Part shown: piece after piece, positions 8,333 to 15,853 of the stretch
Layout: each line of letters starts with the position of its first letter
How positions within the stretch are numbered: position 1 is the stretch's first letter
Assembly: GCF_001879205.1 (NCBI RefSeq)
Contig: NZ_MLFK01000001.1
Coordinates: forward strand, 372,001 to 436,000
DNA length: 64,000 nucleotides
From: Flavobacterium johnsoniae
GTDB lineage: Bacteria > Bacteroidota > Bacteroidia > Flavobacteriales > Flavobacteriaceae
Reading direction: 5' to 3'
Notes under the pieces: generated by a model
What the model was told of the DNA's origin: nothing
The model's database searches: none
The model's input: the letters and a program-made list of their open reading frames with translations, nothing else
Made by a program: the position numbers and the translations under genes

Positions 8333-8695
8333 ATGAATACCACAAAAACAAAAGTTTGCTCGAGCTGTGAGACTGAATTCAGCTGTGGAGATATCTCGGT
8401 TGAAAACAAATGCTGGTGCAACGACTATCCACCAATTTTCAATCTTTCAGAAGGAGGCGACTGTCTTTGTCCAACCTGCTTTAAAGAAGCCTGCGAAGAT
8501 AAAATCGATGCTTACATCGAAACTATTACTCCAAAAAATGCCCTAAAAAACAAAGCCGTATCTTTACCCAAAACAGATAAATTAATTGAAGGAATTGACT
8601 ATTATGTCGAAAACGGCAATATGGTCTTTAAAACATGGTATCATCTAAAAAGAGGAACTTGCTGTGGAAACGGCTGCCGTCATTGCCCTTATTAA
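8333..8695 (+). CDS. Cysteine-rich CWC / DUF5522 domain protein
   Basis: This protein has 120 residues from the ATG at 8333; the open frame upstream lies inside btuF and its promoter. The N-terminal part has paired cysteines CSSCETEFSC...CWC...CLCPTCFKEAC, the cysteine-rich CWC pattern that probably holds a metal ion. The C-terminal part, from GIDYYVENGNMVFKTWYHLKRG to CCGNGCRHCPY, matches the short DUF5522 module, also Cys/His-rich. The biochemical function is unknown. It sits between the corrinoid importer and cobU, and a link to B12 or metal handling is only suggested by that position. Confidence 0.8.
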   Translation: MNTTKTKVCSSCETEFSCGDISVENKCWCNDYPPIFNLSEGGDCLCPTCFKEACEDKIDAYIETITPKNALKNKAVSLPKTDKLIEGIDYYVENGNMVFKTWYHLKRGTCCGNGCRHCPY

Positions 8696-8815
8696 ATTAA
8701 TTATTAGTTACTAATGCAATTTCAAAACTAATAACAAGTATTCGCAAAAGTTCCAAAAACCATTTGGAAAGCAAAAAAATATCCAAAATTAATAATCAAC
8801 AACCAACTATTATAA

Positions 8816-9325
8816 ATGATTTATCTAATAACAGGAGGCGAACGCTCAGGAAAAAGCACGTATGCTCAAAATCTAGCATTGCAGCTTTCTAATTCACCCA
8901 TTTATGTCGCAACAGCCAGAAAATGGGATTCGGATTTCCAGAACCGTATTGACCGTCATCAAAACGAACGTGACGAACGCTGGACAAATATTGAAAAAGA
9001 AAAATATCTAAGCGAAATTAACTTTACAGGAAAAACAGCACTGATTGATTGCGTCACGCTTTGGCTCACGAACTTTTTTGTAGATCATAAAAACGATGTG
9101 AATTTAAGTCTGGAAGAAGCAAAAAAAGAATTTCTTGCCATAGCCAGTCAGGAAAACACAACCTTAATTATCGTTACTAACGAAATCGGAATGGGTGTTC
9201 ATGCCGCAACAGAAATTGGCAGAAAGTTTACGGAACTGCAAGGCTGGATGAATCAATTTATAGCCTCAAAAGCTGATGAAGTTGTTTTGATGGTTTCTGG
9301 AATTCCGGTTAAAATAAAAGGATGA
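8816..9325 (+). CDS. cobU: Adenosylcobinamide kinase / adenosylcobinamide-phosphate guanylyltransferase
   Basis: This 169-residue bifunctional enzyme phosphorylates adenosylcobinamide and then attaches GMP to give AdoCbi-GDP, the activated donor for nucleotide-loop assembly. The P-loop GGERSGKS (7-14) and the segment RIDRHQNERDERW, carrying the histidine that is guanylylated in the Salmonella enzyme, are present. Later come TNEIGMGVHA and the short C-terminus MVSGIPVKIKG. The length is slightly below the ~180 aa norm. It is the first gene of the cobU, bluB-cobT, cobS, cobC set. The 120 bp upstream show no riboswitch. Confidence 0.95.
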   Translation: MIYLITGGERSGKSTYAQNLALQLSNSPIYVATARKWDSDFQNRIDRHQNERDERWTNIEKEKYLSEINFTGKTALIDCVTLWLTNFFVDHKNDVNLSLEEAKKEFLAIASQENTTLIIVTNEIGMGVHAATEIGRKFTELQGWMNQFIASKADEVVLMVSGIPVKIKG

Positions 9326-9349
9326 AATTCTACTCCTTAAAAGGAAATT

Positions 9350-9440
9350 CCAAAATTTAAATTCCAAATTCCAACGCTATACTTTATCTTTACTAGAATA
9401 TTTCAATTGTAAAAATTGGAATTAGGAATTTAAATTTTGG
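9350..9440. repeat. 25-bp near-perfect inverted repeat between cobU and bluB-cobT
   Basis: The left arm at 9350-9374 and the right arm at 9416-9440 are complementary over 25 bases with one or two mismatches. They are built from CCAAAATTTAAATTCC-like sequence and separated by ~41 bases. The right arm ends five bases before the bluB-cobT ATG at 9446, so folding in the mRNA could affect its translation. Confidence 0.7.
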
Positions 9441-9445
9441 TTTTT

Positions 9446-11125
9446 ATGAGCAGTTTAGACGATATATTAAAATCACGTCGTGATACCCGACATTTTACTA
9501 CCGATGAGGTTCCGGATGAAGTAATTCAAAAGGCTTTACAAGCCGGACATTGGGCGCCGTCTGTAGGACTAACTGATGCTACGCGATATTACATCATTAA
9601 ATCGGATGAAGTTAAAAGTGCCATTAAAAATCTTTTTTTAGATTACAATAAAAAAGCTGAGGCACTTACAGATAATCCAGAACAGAAAGAACTTTACAAA
9701 TCGCTAAAACTGGAAGCGATTGAAGAAGCTCCAATCGGACTTATAATTGCTTATGATCGTTCGGTTTTAAATCAATTTACTATTGGAACCATCGGCAGTA
9801 ATGAAGCCGTAAAGTTCAGTTCTGTTTGTGCTGCGCAGAATATCTGGCTTTCGCTTACTGAACAAGGTTACGGAATGGGCTGGGTTTCGATTTTAAATTA
9901 TTTTCAGTTTAAAAAAATTCTCGATTTACCCGAAAATATTGAACCCCTTGGATATTTCTGTATTGGTAAACCTGCCACAAATTATGGCAATCAGCCCATG
10001 TTACAGCAATTGCATTGGAAACAAAAATCGGAAACGGCAGACTCCAAAGAAATTAACGAAATTCATCAAATAAATATTTCTGGCTTTGATCTAAAGACAG
10101 AAAGTAAAATCGACAAAAAAACTGATTTCGCAAGCCTTCTGCAAGAAAAAATAGATTCTAAAACAAAGCCTGTTGGTTCTTTGGGAACATTAGAAACACT
10201 GGCTTTTCAAATCGCATCCATTTTTGAAACTTTGGATCCGAAAATCATAAATCCGAATATTGTTGTTTTTGCCGCAGATCACGGAATTGCAAATCATGGC
10301 GTGAGCGATTATCCTCAGGATGTCACGCGCCAAATGGTCAATAATTTTCTTGAAGGCGGCGCCGCTATTAATATTTTCTGTAAACAAAATAATATTGATT
10401 TATCGATTGTAGACTCGGGTGTAAATTATGATTTCCCAACCAACACAAAATTAATTGACGCCAAAATAGCAAAAGGAACTCAATCGTTTCTGCACGTTCC
10501 TGCAATGAGCGAAACAGAACTGCAATTGTGTTTTGAAAAAGGTAAATCGATTGTTGAAAATATTGCTGAAAAAGGTTCCAACTGCATCGGTTTTGGCGAA
10601 ATGGGAATTGGAAATACTTCAACCGCTTCTGTTTTAATGAGTATTTTAACTGGTTTTCCCATCGAAGAATGCGTTGGAAAAGGAACCGGAATTAACGATC
10701 AAAAACTCCTTAACAAACAAAAAATTCTAGAAAAAGCTTTGGAAAATTATTCCGGTCAAGCCGAATTGATGGAGCAACTCGCCTATTTTGGAGGTTTTGA
10801 AATTATGCAGATGGCTGGTGGAATGCTGAGTGCTTTTGAAAATAAAATGCTGATTCTCATTGATGGGTTTATTTGCTCTACAGCTTTTTTAATTGCTTCA
10901 AAAATAAATCCGAATATTATGAAAAATGCCGTTTTTTGTCATTGCTCTGCCGAAAAAGCCCATTTAAAATTACTGGAATATCTTGACGCAAAACCTGTTT
11001 TAAATTTAGATTTGCGCTTGGGCGAAGGAACGGGCTGTGCTATTGCTTTCCCTATTTTAAAATCGGCTGAGGCTTTTTTAAATGAAATGGCAAGCTTTGA
11101 AAGTGCTGGGGTTAGTCGCAAATAA
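9446..11125 (+). CDS. BluB-CobT fusion: DMB synthase plus NaMN:DMB phosphoribosyltransferase
   Basis: One 559-residue frame joins two enzymes. Residues ~1-200 are BluB, a flavin-destroying nitroreductase-fold enzyme that makes 5,6-dimethylbenzimidazole from FMNH2 (SRRDTRHFTTDEVPDE, GHWAPSVGLTDATRYY, NQFTIGTIGSNEAVKFSS, GYGMGWVSIL). A polar linker follows (about 200-230). Residues ~230-559 are CobT, which makes alpha-ribazole phosphate from DMB and nicotinate mononucleotide (KTKPVGSLGTLE, ADHGIANHGVSDYP, GFGEMGIGNTSTAS, and RLGEGTG with the catalytic Glu). The ATG at 9446 is preferred over an upstream in-frame TTG that falls inside the inverted repeat. Both halves keep their main motifs. Confidence 0.94.
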   Translation: MSSLDDILKSRRDTRHFTTDEVPDEVIQKALQAGHWAPSVGLTDATRYYIIKSDEVKSAIKNLFLDYNKKAEALTDNPEQKELYKSLKLEAIEEAPIGLIIAYDRSVLNQFTIGTIGSNEAVKFSSVCAAQNIWLSLTEQGYGMGWVSILNYFQFKKILDLPENIEPLGYFCIGKPATNYGNQPMLQQLHWKQKSETADSKEINEIHQINISGFDLKTESKIDKKTDFASLLQEKIDSKTKPVGSLGTLETLAFQIASIFETLDPKIINPNIVVFAADHGIANHGVSDYPQDVTRQMVNNFLEGGAAINIFCKQNNIDLSIVDSGVNYDFPTNTKLIDAKIAKGTQSFLHVPAMSETELQLCFEKGKSIVENIAEKGSNCIGFGEMGIGNTSTASVLMSILTGFPIEECVGKGTGINDQKLLNKQKILEKALENYSGQAELMEQLAYFGGFEIMQMAGGMLSAFENKMLILIDGFICSTAFLIASKINPNIMKNAVFCHCSAEKAHLKLLEYLDAKPVLNLDLRLGEGTGCAIAFPILKSAEAFLNEMASFESAGVSRK

Positions 11126-11139
11126 ACCATATTTATCAC

Positions 11140-11227
11140 TTCGACGAAGAAGAAATCGCACACGAAACTTCACATAGATAATCGCTAAACTTTATCGATC
11201 TGCAAGTGCGATTTCTTCTTCGTCGAA
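11140..11227. repeat. Perfect 22-bp inverted repeat (REP-like, TTCGACGAAGAAGAAATC type)
   Basis: Arms 11140-11161 and 11206-11227 are exact reverse complements with a 44-base loop. This looks like the TTCGACGAAG-type dispersed intergenic palindrome common in Bacteroidota. It fills the gap between bluB-cobT and cobS, and the cobS start was placed downstream of it. Confidence 0.85.
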
Positions 11228-11260
11228 ATGACAGAAAATCAATTAAATTTTTATCTTAAA

Positions 11261-12046
11261 ATGAAAAAAGAATTACATATCTTCTTTACCTGTTTAATGT
11301 TCTACACTAGAATTCCATGTCCAAAAAATATTGATCACAATCCGGATTATCTAAATAAAGCCACACGATATTTTCCTTTTATTGGCTGGATTGTCGGGAC
11401 CATTTCATTTCTGGCTTTTTATCTTTTTTCACTTTTTCTTTCGATAGAAACAGCGGTTATCTTGGCCCTTATAACTTCTGTTTTAACAACCGGAGCTTTC
11501 CATGAAGATGGTTTTGCAGATGTCTGCGACGGATTTGGCGGAGGCTGGACTAAAGAAAAAATCCTGATGATTATGAAAGATAGTGCCATTGGCGCTTATG
11601 GAGCGATTGGACTTGTTTTGCTTTTTCTGGCAAAATTTAAATTACTTTCAGAATCCATTTCTCTTTTCAATAATAACATTTTTCTCGTTTTTCTATTATT
11701 TATTTCTGCGCATTCTTTAAGCCGTTTGGCTGCAATCAGTATTATTTTTACGCATGAATATTCTAGAGATGACGCTTCGAGCAAAAGCAAACCTATTGCT
11801 AAAAATTATGGCTGGAGAGAAATTTTCGGTTCTTTCTTCTTCGGATTAATTCCAATTTTTGGTCTCTCCTATTTCAACTATAAAATTCTTTTTGTTTTAG
11901 TTCCTGTTTTTATCATGCGTTACTTTCTGGCTAGATATTTCCAAAAATGGATTGACGGTTATACAGGAGATTGTCTTGGTGCCACACAGCAGGTTTGTGA
12001 AGTCATTTATTATTTAAGTATTCTTTTTATATGGAAATTTATCTAG
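11261..12046 (+). CDS. cobS: Adenosylcobinamide-GDP ribazoletransferase (cobalamin synthase)
   Basis: This 261-residue inner-membrane enzyme joins AdoCbi-GDP with alpha-ribazole (or its phosphate), the last joining step of cobalamin assembly. CobS motifs include FYTRIPCP, RYFPFIGW, and the acidic metal-binding signature GAFHEDGFADVCDGFGGGW, followed by MKDSAIGAYGAIGL and a GYTGDCLGATQQ motif. Several hydrophobic helices are present. The frame is open to an ATG at 11228, but that start lies at the edge of the inverted repeat, and MKKELHIFF at 11261 aligns better with family N-termini. The gene overlaps cobC by 16 bp. Confidence 0.95.
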   Translation: MKKELHIFFTCLMFYTRIPCPKNIDHNPDYLNKATRYFPFIGWIVGTISFLAFYLFSLFLSIETAVILALITSVLTTGAFHEDGFADVCDGFGGGWTKEKILMIMKDSAIGAYGAIGLVLLFLAKFKLLSESISLFNNNIFLVFLLFISAHSLSRLAAISIIFTHEYSRDDASSKSKPIAKNYGWREIFGSFFFGLIPIFGLSYFNYKILFVLVPVFIMRYFLARYFQKWIDGYTGDCLGATQQVCEVIYYLSILFIWKFI

Positions 12047-12564
12047 TCCGCCATACCGAAACAAGCTGCGAAAAAGGTATTTGCTACGGACAATCTGATG
12101 TAAATATTGCGGAGCCTTTTGCTGCAATCTTCGATAGAATTATCTCAGAATTGCCATCTGAAGCGGTAATTTTTTCAAGTCCGCTGAAGCGTTGTTCAAT
12201 TTTGGCAAAACATATCCAAAAAAATATAAAAACCATTTCATATCAGGAAGACGATCGTTTAAAAGAAATGAATTTTGGCGACTGGGAATTGAAAAAATGG
12301 AATGATATTCCGCCCGAACAATTAAATCCTTGGATGAAAGATTTTGTAAACATCAGAGTTTCTAATGGTGAATCTTTTACAGAACTGCATGAAAGAGTTA
12401 AGGATTTTTTATCCGATCAAATTTCAGAGACAAAACATCCTGTTATTATTGTTGCGCATGCCGGTATTATTAGAAGTTTTTTATGTCATCAGACCTCACT
12501 CCCTTTAAAAGAAGCATTTCAGAATAAAGTAGATTTTGGAGAAGTCATAAGAATAGAACTATAA
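12031..12564 (+). CDS. cobC: Alpha-ribazole phosphatase, histidine phosphatase family
   Basis: This 177-residue histidine (phosphoglycerate-mutase-type) phosphatase would dephosphorylate alpha-ribazole 5'-phosphate or cobalamin phosphate. The phosphohistidine motif LVRHTETSCEKG contains the catalytic RH. SSPLKRC, EMNFGDWE and IVAHAGIIR supply the other pocket residues. Members of this family are hard to tell apart by sequence. The CobC assignment follows from the 16-bp overlap with cobS and the rest of the cluster. Confidence 0.88.
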   Translation: MEIYLVRHTETSCEKGICYGQSDVNIAEPFAAIFDRIISELPSEAVIFSSPLKRCSILAKHIQKNIKTISYQEDDRLKEMNFGDWELKKWNDIPPEQLNPWMKDFVNIRVSNGESFTELHERVKDFLSDQISETKHPVIIVAHAGIIRSFLCHQTSLPLKEAFQNKVDFGEVIRIEL

Positions 12565-12607
12565 TTATCTGTTTTATTTGAATATTTAATTCTTAAAGTA
12601 AAAGATA

Positions 12608-12640
12608 TTTGAATTATCAGCATATTTAACTCTATATTTG
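12608..12640 (+). promoter_or_regulatory. Promoter for the riboswitch-btuB-btuG unit
   Basis: A -33-like TTTG (12608-12611) and a perfect -7 TATATTTG (12633-12640) are 21 bp apart. Transcription would begin around 12647, just before the cobalamin riboswitch. Confidence 0.7.
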
Positions 12641-12649
12641 CAGCAAATT

Positions 12650-12835
12650 AAGGTTGTGTTTTTCAAACACATTAAAAGGGAATCAAGTAAATTCTTGAGC
12701 TGTACCCGCAACTGTAAGCTTAGTTCTGAAAAGAATGTTTGTTGTAAACTGCAAAACCACTGCTCGCCCCCAAGCGAATGGGAAGGTAAACAACAAGACG
12801 CAAGCCAGGAGACCTGCCTTTGTAACAAATATCGA
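12650..12835 (+). ncRNA. Cobalamin (AdoCbl-type) riboswitch upstream of btuB
   Basis: The 5' leader carries the conserved B12-box features in order: GGGAA (near 12679), GAGCTGTACCCGCAACTGTAAGC (core, 12697-12719), CCACTGC, GGGAAGG (near 12780), and the B12 box GACGCAAGCCAGGAGACC (12797-12814). The stretch between B12 box and ATG (12863) is G/A-rich and could be sequestered when ligand binds. There is no clear terminator hairpin, so translational control is more likely. An ATG at 12638 in the btuB frame lies before the riboswitch and is not the start. Confidence 0.96.
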
Positions 12836-12862
12836 GCTCTCGGGAAAAAGAGTGGAGAAGTT

Positions 12863-14722
12863 ATGACTTTAAGAATACGTTTTACCTTTTTTCTTTTGAT
12901 GTTGTGCCAATTCATTTTGGCGCAGAGCGATTCTATTAAATTAAAAGAAGTTATAGTTTCTGACTCTAATCTTAAGAAATATTCCAGTTCTCAGTCCATC
13001 CAGGTATTAAATGATTCTATTATTGATACAAACCAGCCTTCTTTAACCTCTCTTTTAAATTTCAACACTGTTATTTATTTTAAGGAAAATGGTCTTGGTA
13101 TGACTTCGGCACCATCTTTTAGAGGAACAACCGGTGCGCAGACTGCTGTAATTTGGAACGGAATAAATATTAATTCGCAATTTTTAGGTCAAGCCGATTT
13201 CAACACCATTGGAACCAGAGATTTCAATTCAATAACGGTAAAAGCAGGAGGCGGAAGTGTTTTATACGGAAGTAGTGCTATTGGCGGAAGCATTCATTTA
13301 AATAACGATCTACGTTTTAAAAATGAATTTTCTAATCATGTATTTTTTAGTGCAGGAAGTTACGACACATACAGCGCAAATTATCGTACTATAGTTTCAT
13401 CTGAGAAATATAGTTTACAGGTCAGCATTTCAAGAAATAGTTCTGAGAATGATTTTAAATATCCCGGCAATTCTGATGAAAGAAATACAAATGGCGAATA
13501 TTATAACACGAGTATGAATACGACTTTTGGTTATAAATTCAATGCTAATAATATTATAAAAGCTTACAGTCAGTTTTATGATTCAGAACGCCATTTTTCT
13601 CTAACTTCTCCAAACGCATTAAAAACAAAGTACAACGATTTTAATACCCGTAATTTATTAGAATGGGAAAGCCTTTTTAATCGTTTTACTTCAAAGCTAA
13701 GAGTGGCGCATATTGGCGAATCTTATAAATATTTCCCTAATATTAATTCTAAAACATTTACTTATGGCAAAGTCGAAACTTCTATTATTAAATATGATTT
13801 GGCTTTTGATGTAAATGATAAAATTAAATTAAATTCAATTGTAGATTACAGCAGAAATAAAGGCTACGGTTCGAGTATTGATAACGTCAAAAGAGAAGTG
13901 GGTTCTGCCAGTTTATTACTGCATCATTTACTTACCGAAAAATGGGATTACAATGCCAGTATTCGTCAGGAAATAACAGATAATTACGGTAATCCTTTTC
14001 TTTTTTCATTTGGTACAAGATATCAATTTACTGACTTTTACCGTATAAAACTTAATGCTTCAAAGAATTTCAGAATGCCAACTTACAATGATTTATTTTG
14101 GGAAGGAAGCGGAAACCCTAATCTAAAACCTGAAACATCGTATCAGGCTGAAATTGGCAATGAATTCTTTAGAAAAAACTTTTCTCTATCTATAACTGCT
14201 TATTACAATTCTATCAAGGACTTGCTTCGCTGGGTTCCAACAGAAGGAAGCGGAGATATTTGGTCACCTGAAAATACAGATAAAGTCAGAGCTTATGGAG
14301 CCGAAGTTCTTTTAGAATGGAAACCTAAAATTGGAGCACATAATTTTACAGTAAACGGCACTTATGCCTATACAGTTTCAGAGAGCAAACAATCAATTAA
14401 AAATGAATTGATTTACAAACAACTAATTTATGTTCCTTATCATAAATTAACAGGATCCGTGACATATAACTGGAAAAAAATATCCTCTTATTTTCAGTAT
14501 TTATATAATGGAGAAGTTTACAGTACTCCTTTTAATAATCCGGCAACAAGAGTAAAAGATTATAATGTTGGAAATCTTGGAGCAGATTATGATTTTGGAA
14601 CAAAAAACAGTTACAAAATTGGATTTCAAGTTTTAAATCTGTGGAATGAAAATTATCAGCCCGTAATTAGCAGACAAATGCCGGGAAGAAATTATACTAT
14701 ATACATAAACCTTAATTTTTAA
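12863..14722 (+). CDS. btuB: TonB-dependent outer-membrane corrinoid receptor, BtuB type
   Basis: This protein has 619 residues from the ATG at 12863, placed after the riboswitch. A signal peptide (MTLRIRFTFFLLMLCQFILAQ) is followed by a short TonB-box-like region (KLKEVIVSDSN). The plug domain includes SAPSFRGTTGAQTAVIWNGI and GGGSVLYGSSAIGGSIHL, and a 22-strand-type barrel ends in an aromatic residue (YTIYINLNF). This size, smaller than most SusC-like receptors, and the riboswitch in front identify it as the corrinoid transporter. It is followed five bases later by a BtuG-like lipoprotein, as in Bacteroides B12 loci. TonB/ExbBD would come from elsewhere. Confidence 0.93.
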   Translation: MTLRIRFTFFLLMLCQFILAQSDSIKLKEVIVSDSNLKKYSSSQSIQVLNDSIIDTNQPSLTSLLNFNTVIYFKENGLGMTSAPSFRGTTGAQTAVIWNGININSQFLGQADFNTIGTRDFNSITVKAGGGSVLYGSSAIGGSIHLNNDLRFKNEFSNHVFFSAGSYDTYSANYRTIVSSEKYSLQVSISRNSSENDFKYPGNSDERNTNGEYYNTSMNTTFGYKFNANNIIKAYSQFYDSERHFSLTSPNALKTKYNDFNTRNLLEWESLFNRFTSKLRVAHIGESYKYFPNINSKTFTYGKVETSIIKYDLAFDVNDKIKLNSIVDYSRNKGYGSSIDNVKREVGSASLLLHHLLTEKWDYNASIRQEITDNYGNPFLFSFGTRYQFTDFYRIKLNASKNFRMPTYNDLFWEGSGNPNLKPETSYQAEIGNEFFRKNFSLSITAYYNSIKDLLRWVPTEGSGDIWSPENTDKVRAYGAEVLLEWKPKIGAHNFTVNGTYAYTVSESKQSIKNELIYKQLIYVPYHKLTGSVTYNWKKISSYFQYLYNGEVYSTPFNNPATRVKDYNVGNLGADYDFGTKNSYKIGFQVLNLWNENYQPVISRQMPGRNYTIYINLNF

Positions 14723-14727
14723 AAATC

Positions 14728-15798
14728 ATGAAAAAATTTAATAGACTATTTTTAGCAGTCATTGTAAGCTCGGCGTTTTTTGCTTCCTGCAGCAATGATG
14801 ATGACAATAACCAAGAAGAAGCCAGCGGAAACTACAAAGGCGGATTATTCATTTTAAATGAAGGTAAATTTGAAACTCCTAATGGGTCTGTTTCTTATTT
14901 ATCAGATAATTTAACTCTTGAAAACAATATATTCTCATTGGTTAATCCTGGAAAAGTAACTGGAGATACTGCACAAAATATTGGTTTTCAAGGAGACAAT
15001 GCTTATGTAGTTGTAAACGCATCTAATAAAATTGAAGTAGTGAACAGATACACATTTAAAAGTATCGCTACAATTACAACTGGTTTAAAATATCCGCGAT
15101 ATATTGCCTTTGCAAACGGAAAAGGATATGTTACGAACTGGGGAGATCCTTATAATGCAGCAGATGATTATGTTGCTGTAATCGATCTTGCTTCAAATAC
15201 AGTTACTTCTTCAATTCCTGTAATTGAAGGTCCGGAAAAAATTGTAGAAAATAACGGTAAACTTTATATAGCCCAAAAAGGCGGTTACGGCCAAGGAAAC
15301 TCATTAACGGTAATAAATGCCGCTACTAATACTGTGGCAGCAAACTTTGCTGTAGGAGATGTTCCAACTTCATTAGTAAAAGACAATGGTGCTTTATATA
15401 TTTTGTGTGCAGGAAGACCGTCATATGCTGCGCCAGAAACTGCCGGTAAATTAGTAAAAGTTGATTTAAGCACTAATACAGTTACAGCAACATTAAACTT
15501 CGCAGATTTAACTCATCCAGGATTTTTAGATATTAATGACAGTAAATTTTATTATACTGTTGGAAATAATATCTATACTGCTGCTACAAGCGCTGCATCA
15601 TTACCAACAACTCCCTTATTTAAAGCATCAGAAGTTAAGATTCTTTATGGCTTTGCAGTAAAAAACAATAATATTTATATTGGTGATGCTGTAAATTATA
15701 CAGATCCGGGATATGCATATATCTACTCTTTAACAGGTACGCTTAGCAAAACTCTAAATGTTGGAGTATCTCCAAACGGCTTTTACTTTAACAACTAA
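14728..15798 (+). CDS. BtuG-like surface lipoprotein, YncE/DUF5074-type beta-propeller
   Basis: This 356-residue lipoprotein has the lipobox FFASC (Cys21), followed by Ser-Asn-Asp-Asp-Asp, a motif type that favours export to the cell surface in Bacteroidota. The body is a repeated beta-propeller pattern of the YncE/YVTN kind: AYVVVNASNKIEVVNRYTF, GYVTNWG, YVAVIDLASNTVTSSIPV, LTVINAATNTVAANFAVGD, LVKVDLSTNTVTATL. In Bacteroides thetaiotaomicron, BtuG is such a propeller lipoprotein and binds cobalamin very tightly as partner of BtuB. The five-base spacing from btuB under the riboswitch suggests the same job here. Binding itself is not shown by sequence. Confidence 0.85.
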   Translation: MKKFNRLFLAVIVSSAFFASCSNDDDNNQEEASGNYKGGLFILNEGKFETPNGSVSYLSDNLTLENNIFSLVNPGKVTGDTAQNIGFQGDNAYVVVNASNKIEVVNRYTFKSIATITTGLKYPRYIAFANGKGYVTNWGDPYNAADDYVAVIDLASNTVTSSIPVIEGPEKIVENNGKLYIAQKGGYGQGNSLTVINAATNTVAANFAVGDVPTSLVKDNGALYILCAGRPSYAAPETAGKLVKVDLSTNTVTATLNFADLTHPGFLDINDSKFYYTVGNNIYTAATSAASLPTTPLFKASEVKILYGFAVKNNNIYIGDAVNYTDPGYAYIYSLTGTLSKTLNVGVSPNGFYFNN

Positions 15799-15817
15799 TT
15801 CTTTTTTGAAGTGTATA

Positions 15818-15853
15818 AAAAAATGGCTTTCATTTCTGAAAGCCATTTTTTTA
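15818..15853. terminator. Bidirectional terminator between btuG-like and S41 peptidase genes
   Basis: A 9-bp stem TGGCTTTCA/TGAAAGCCA (15824-15832 with 15837-15845) is flanked by A-tract and T-tract, so it can work for both convergent genes. The T tract runs into the stop codon of the minus-strand gene. Confidence 0.88.

Noticed and set aside
12638..12862. Longer reading frame for btuB starting before the riboswitch
   Set aside because: The extra 75 codons translate the conserved cobalamin riboswitch; the real start is the ATG after it (12863), with a signal peptide right at the N-terminus.
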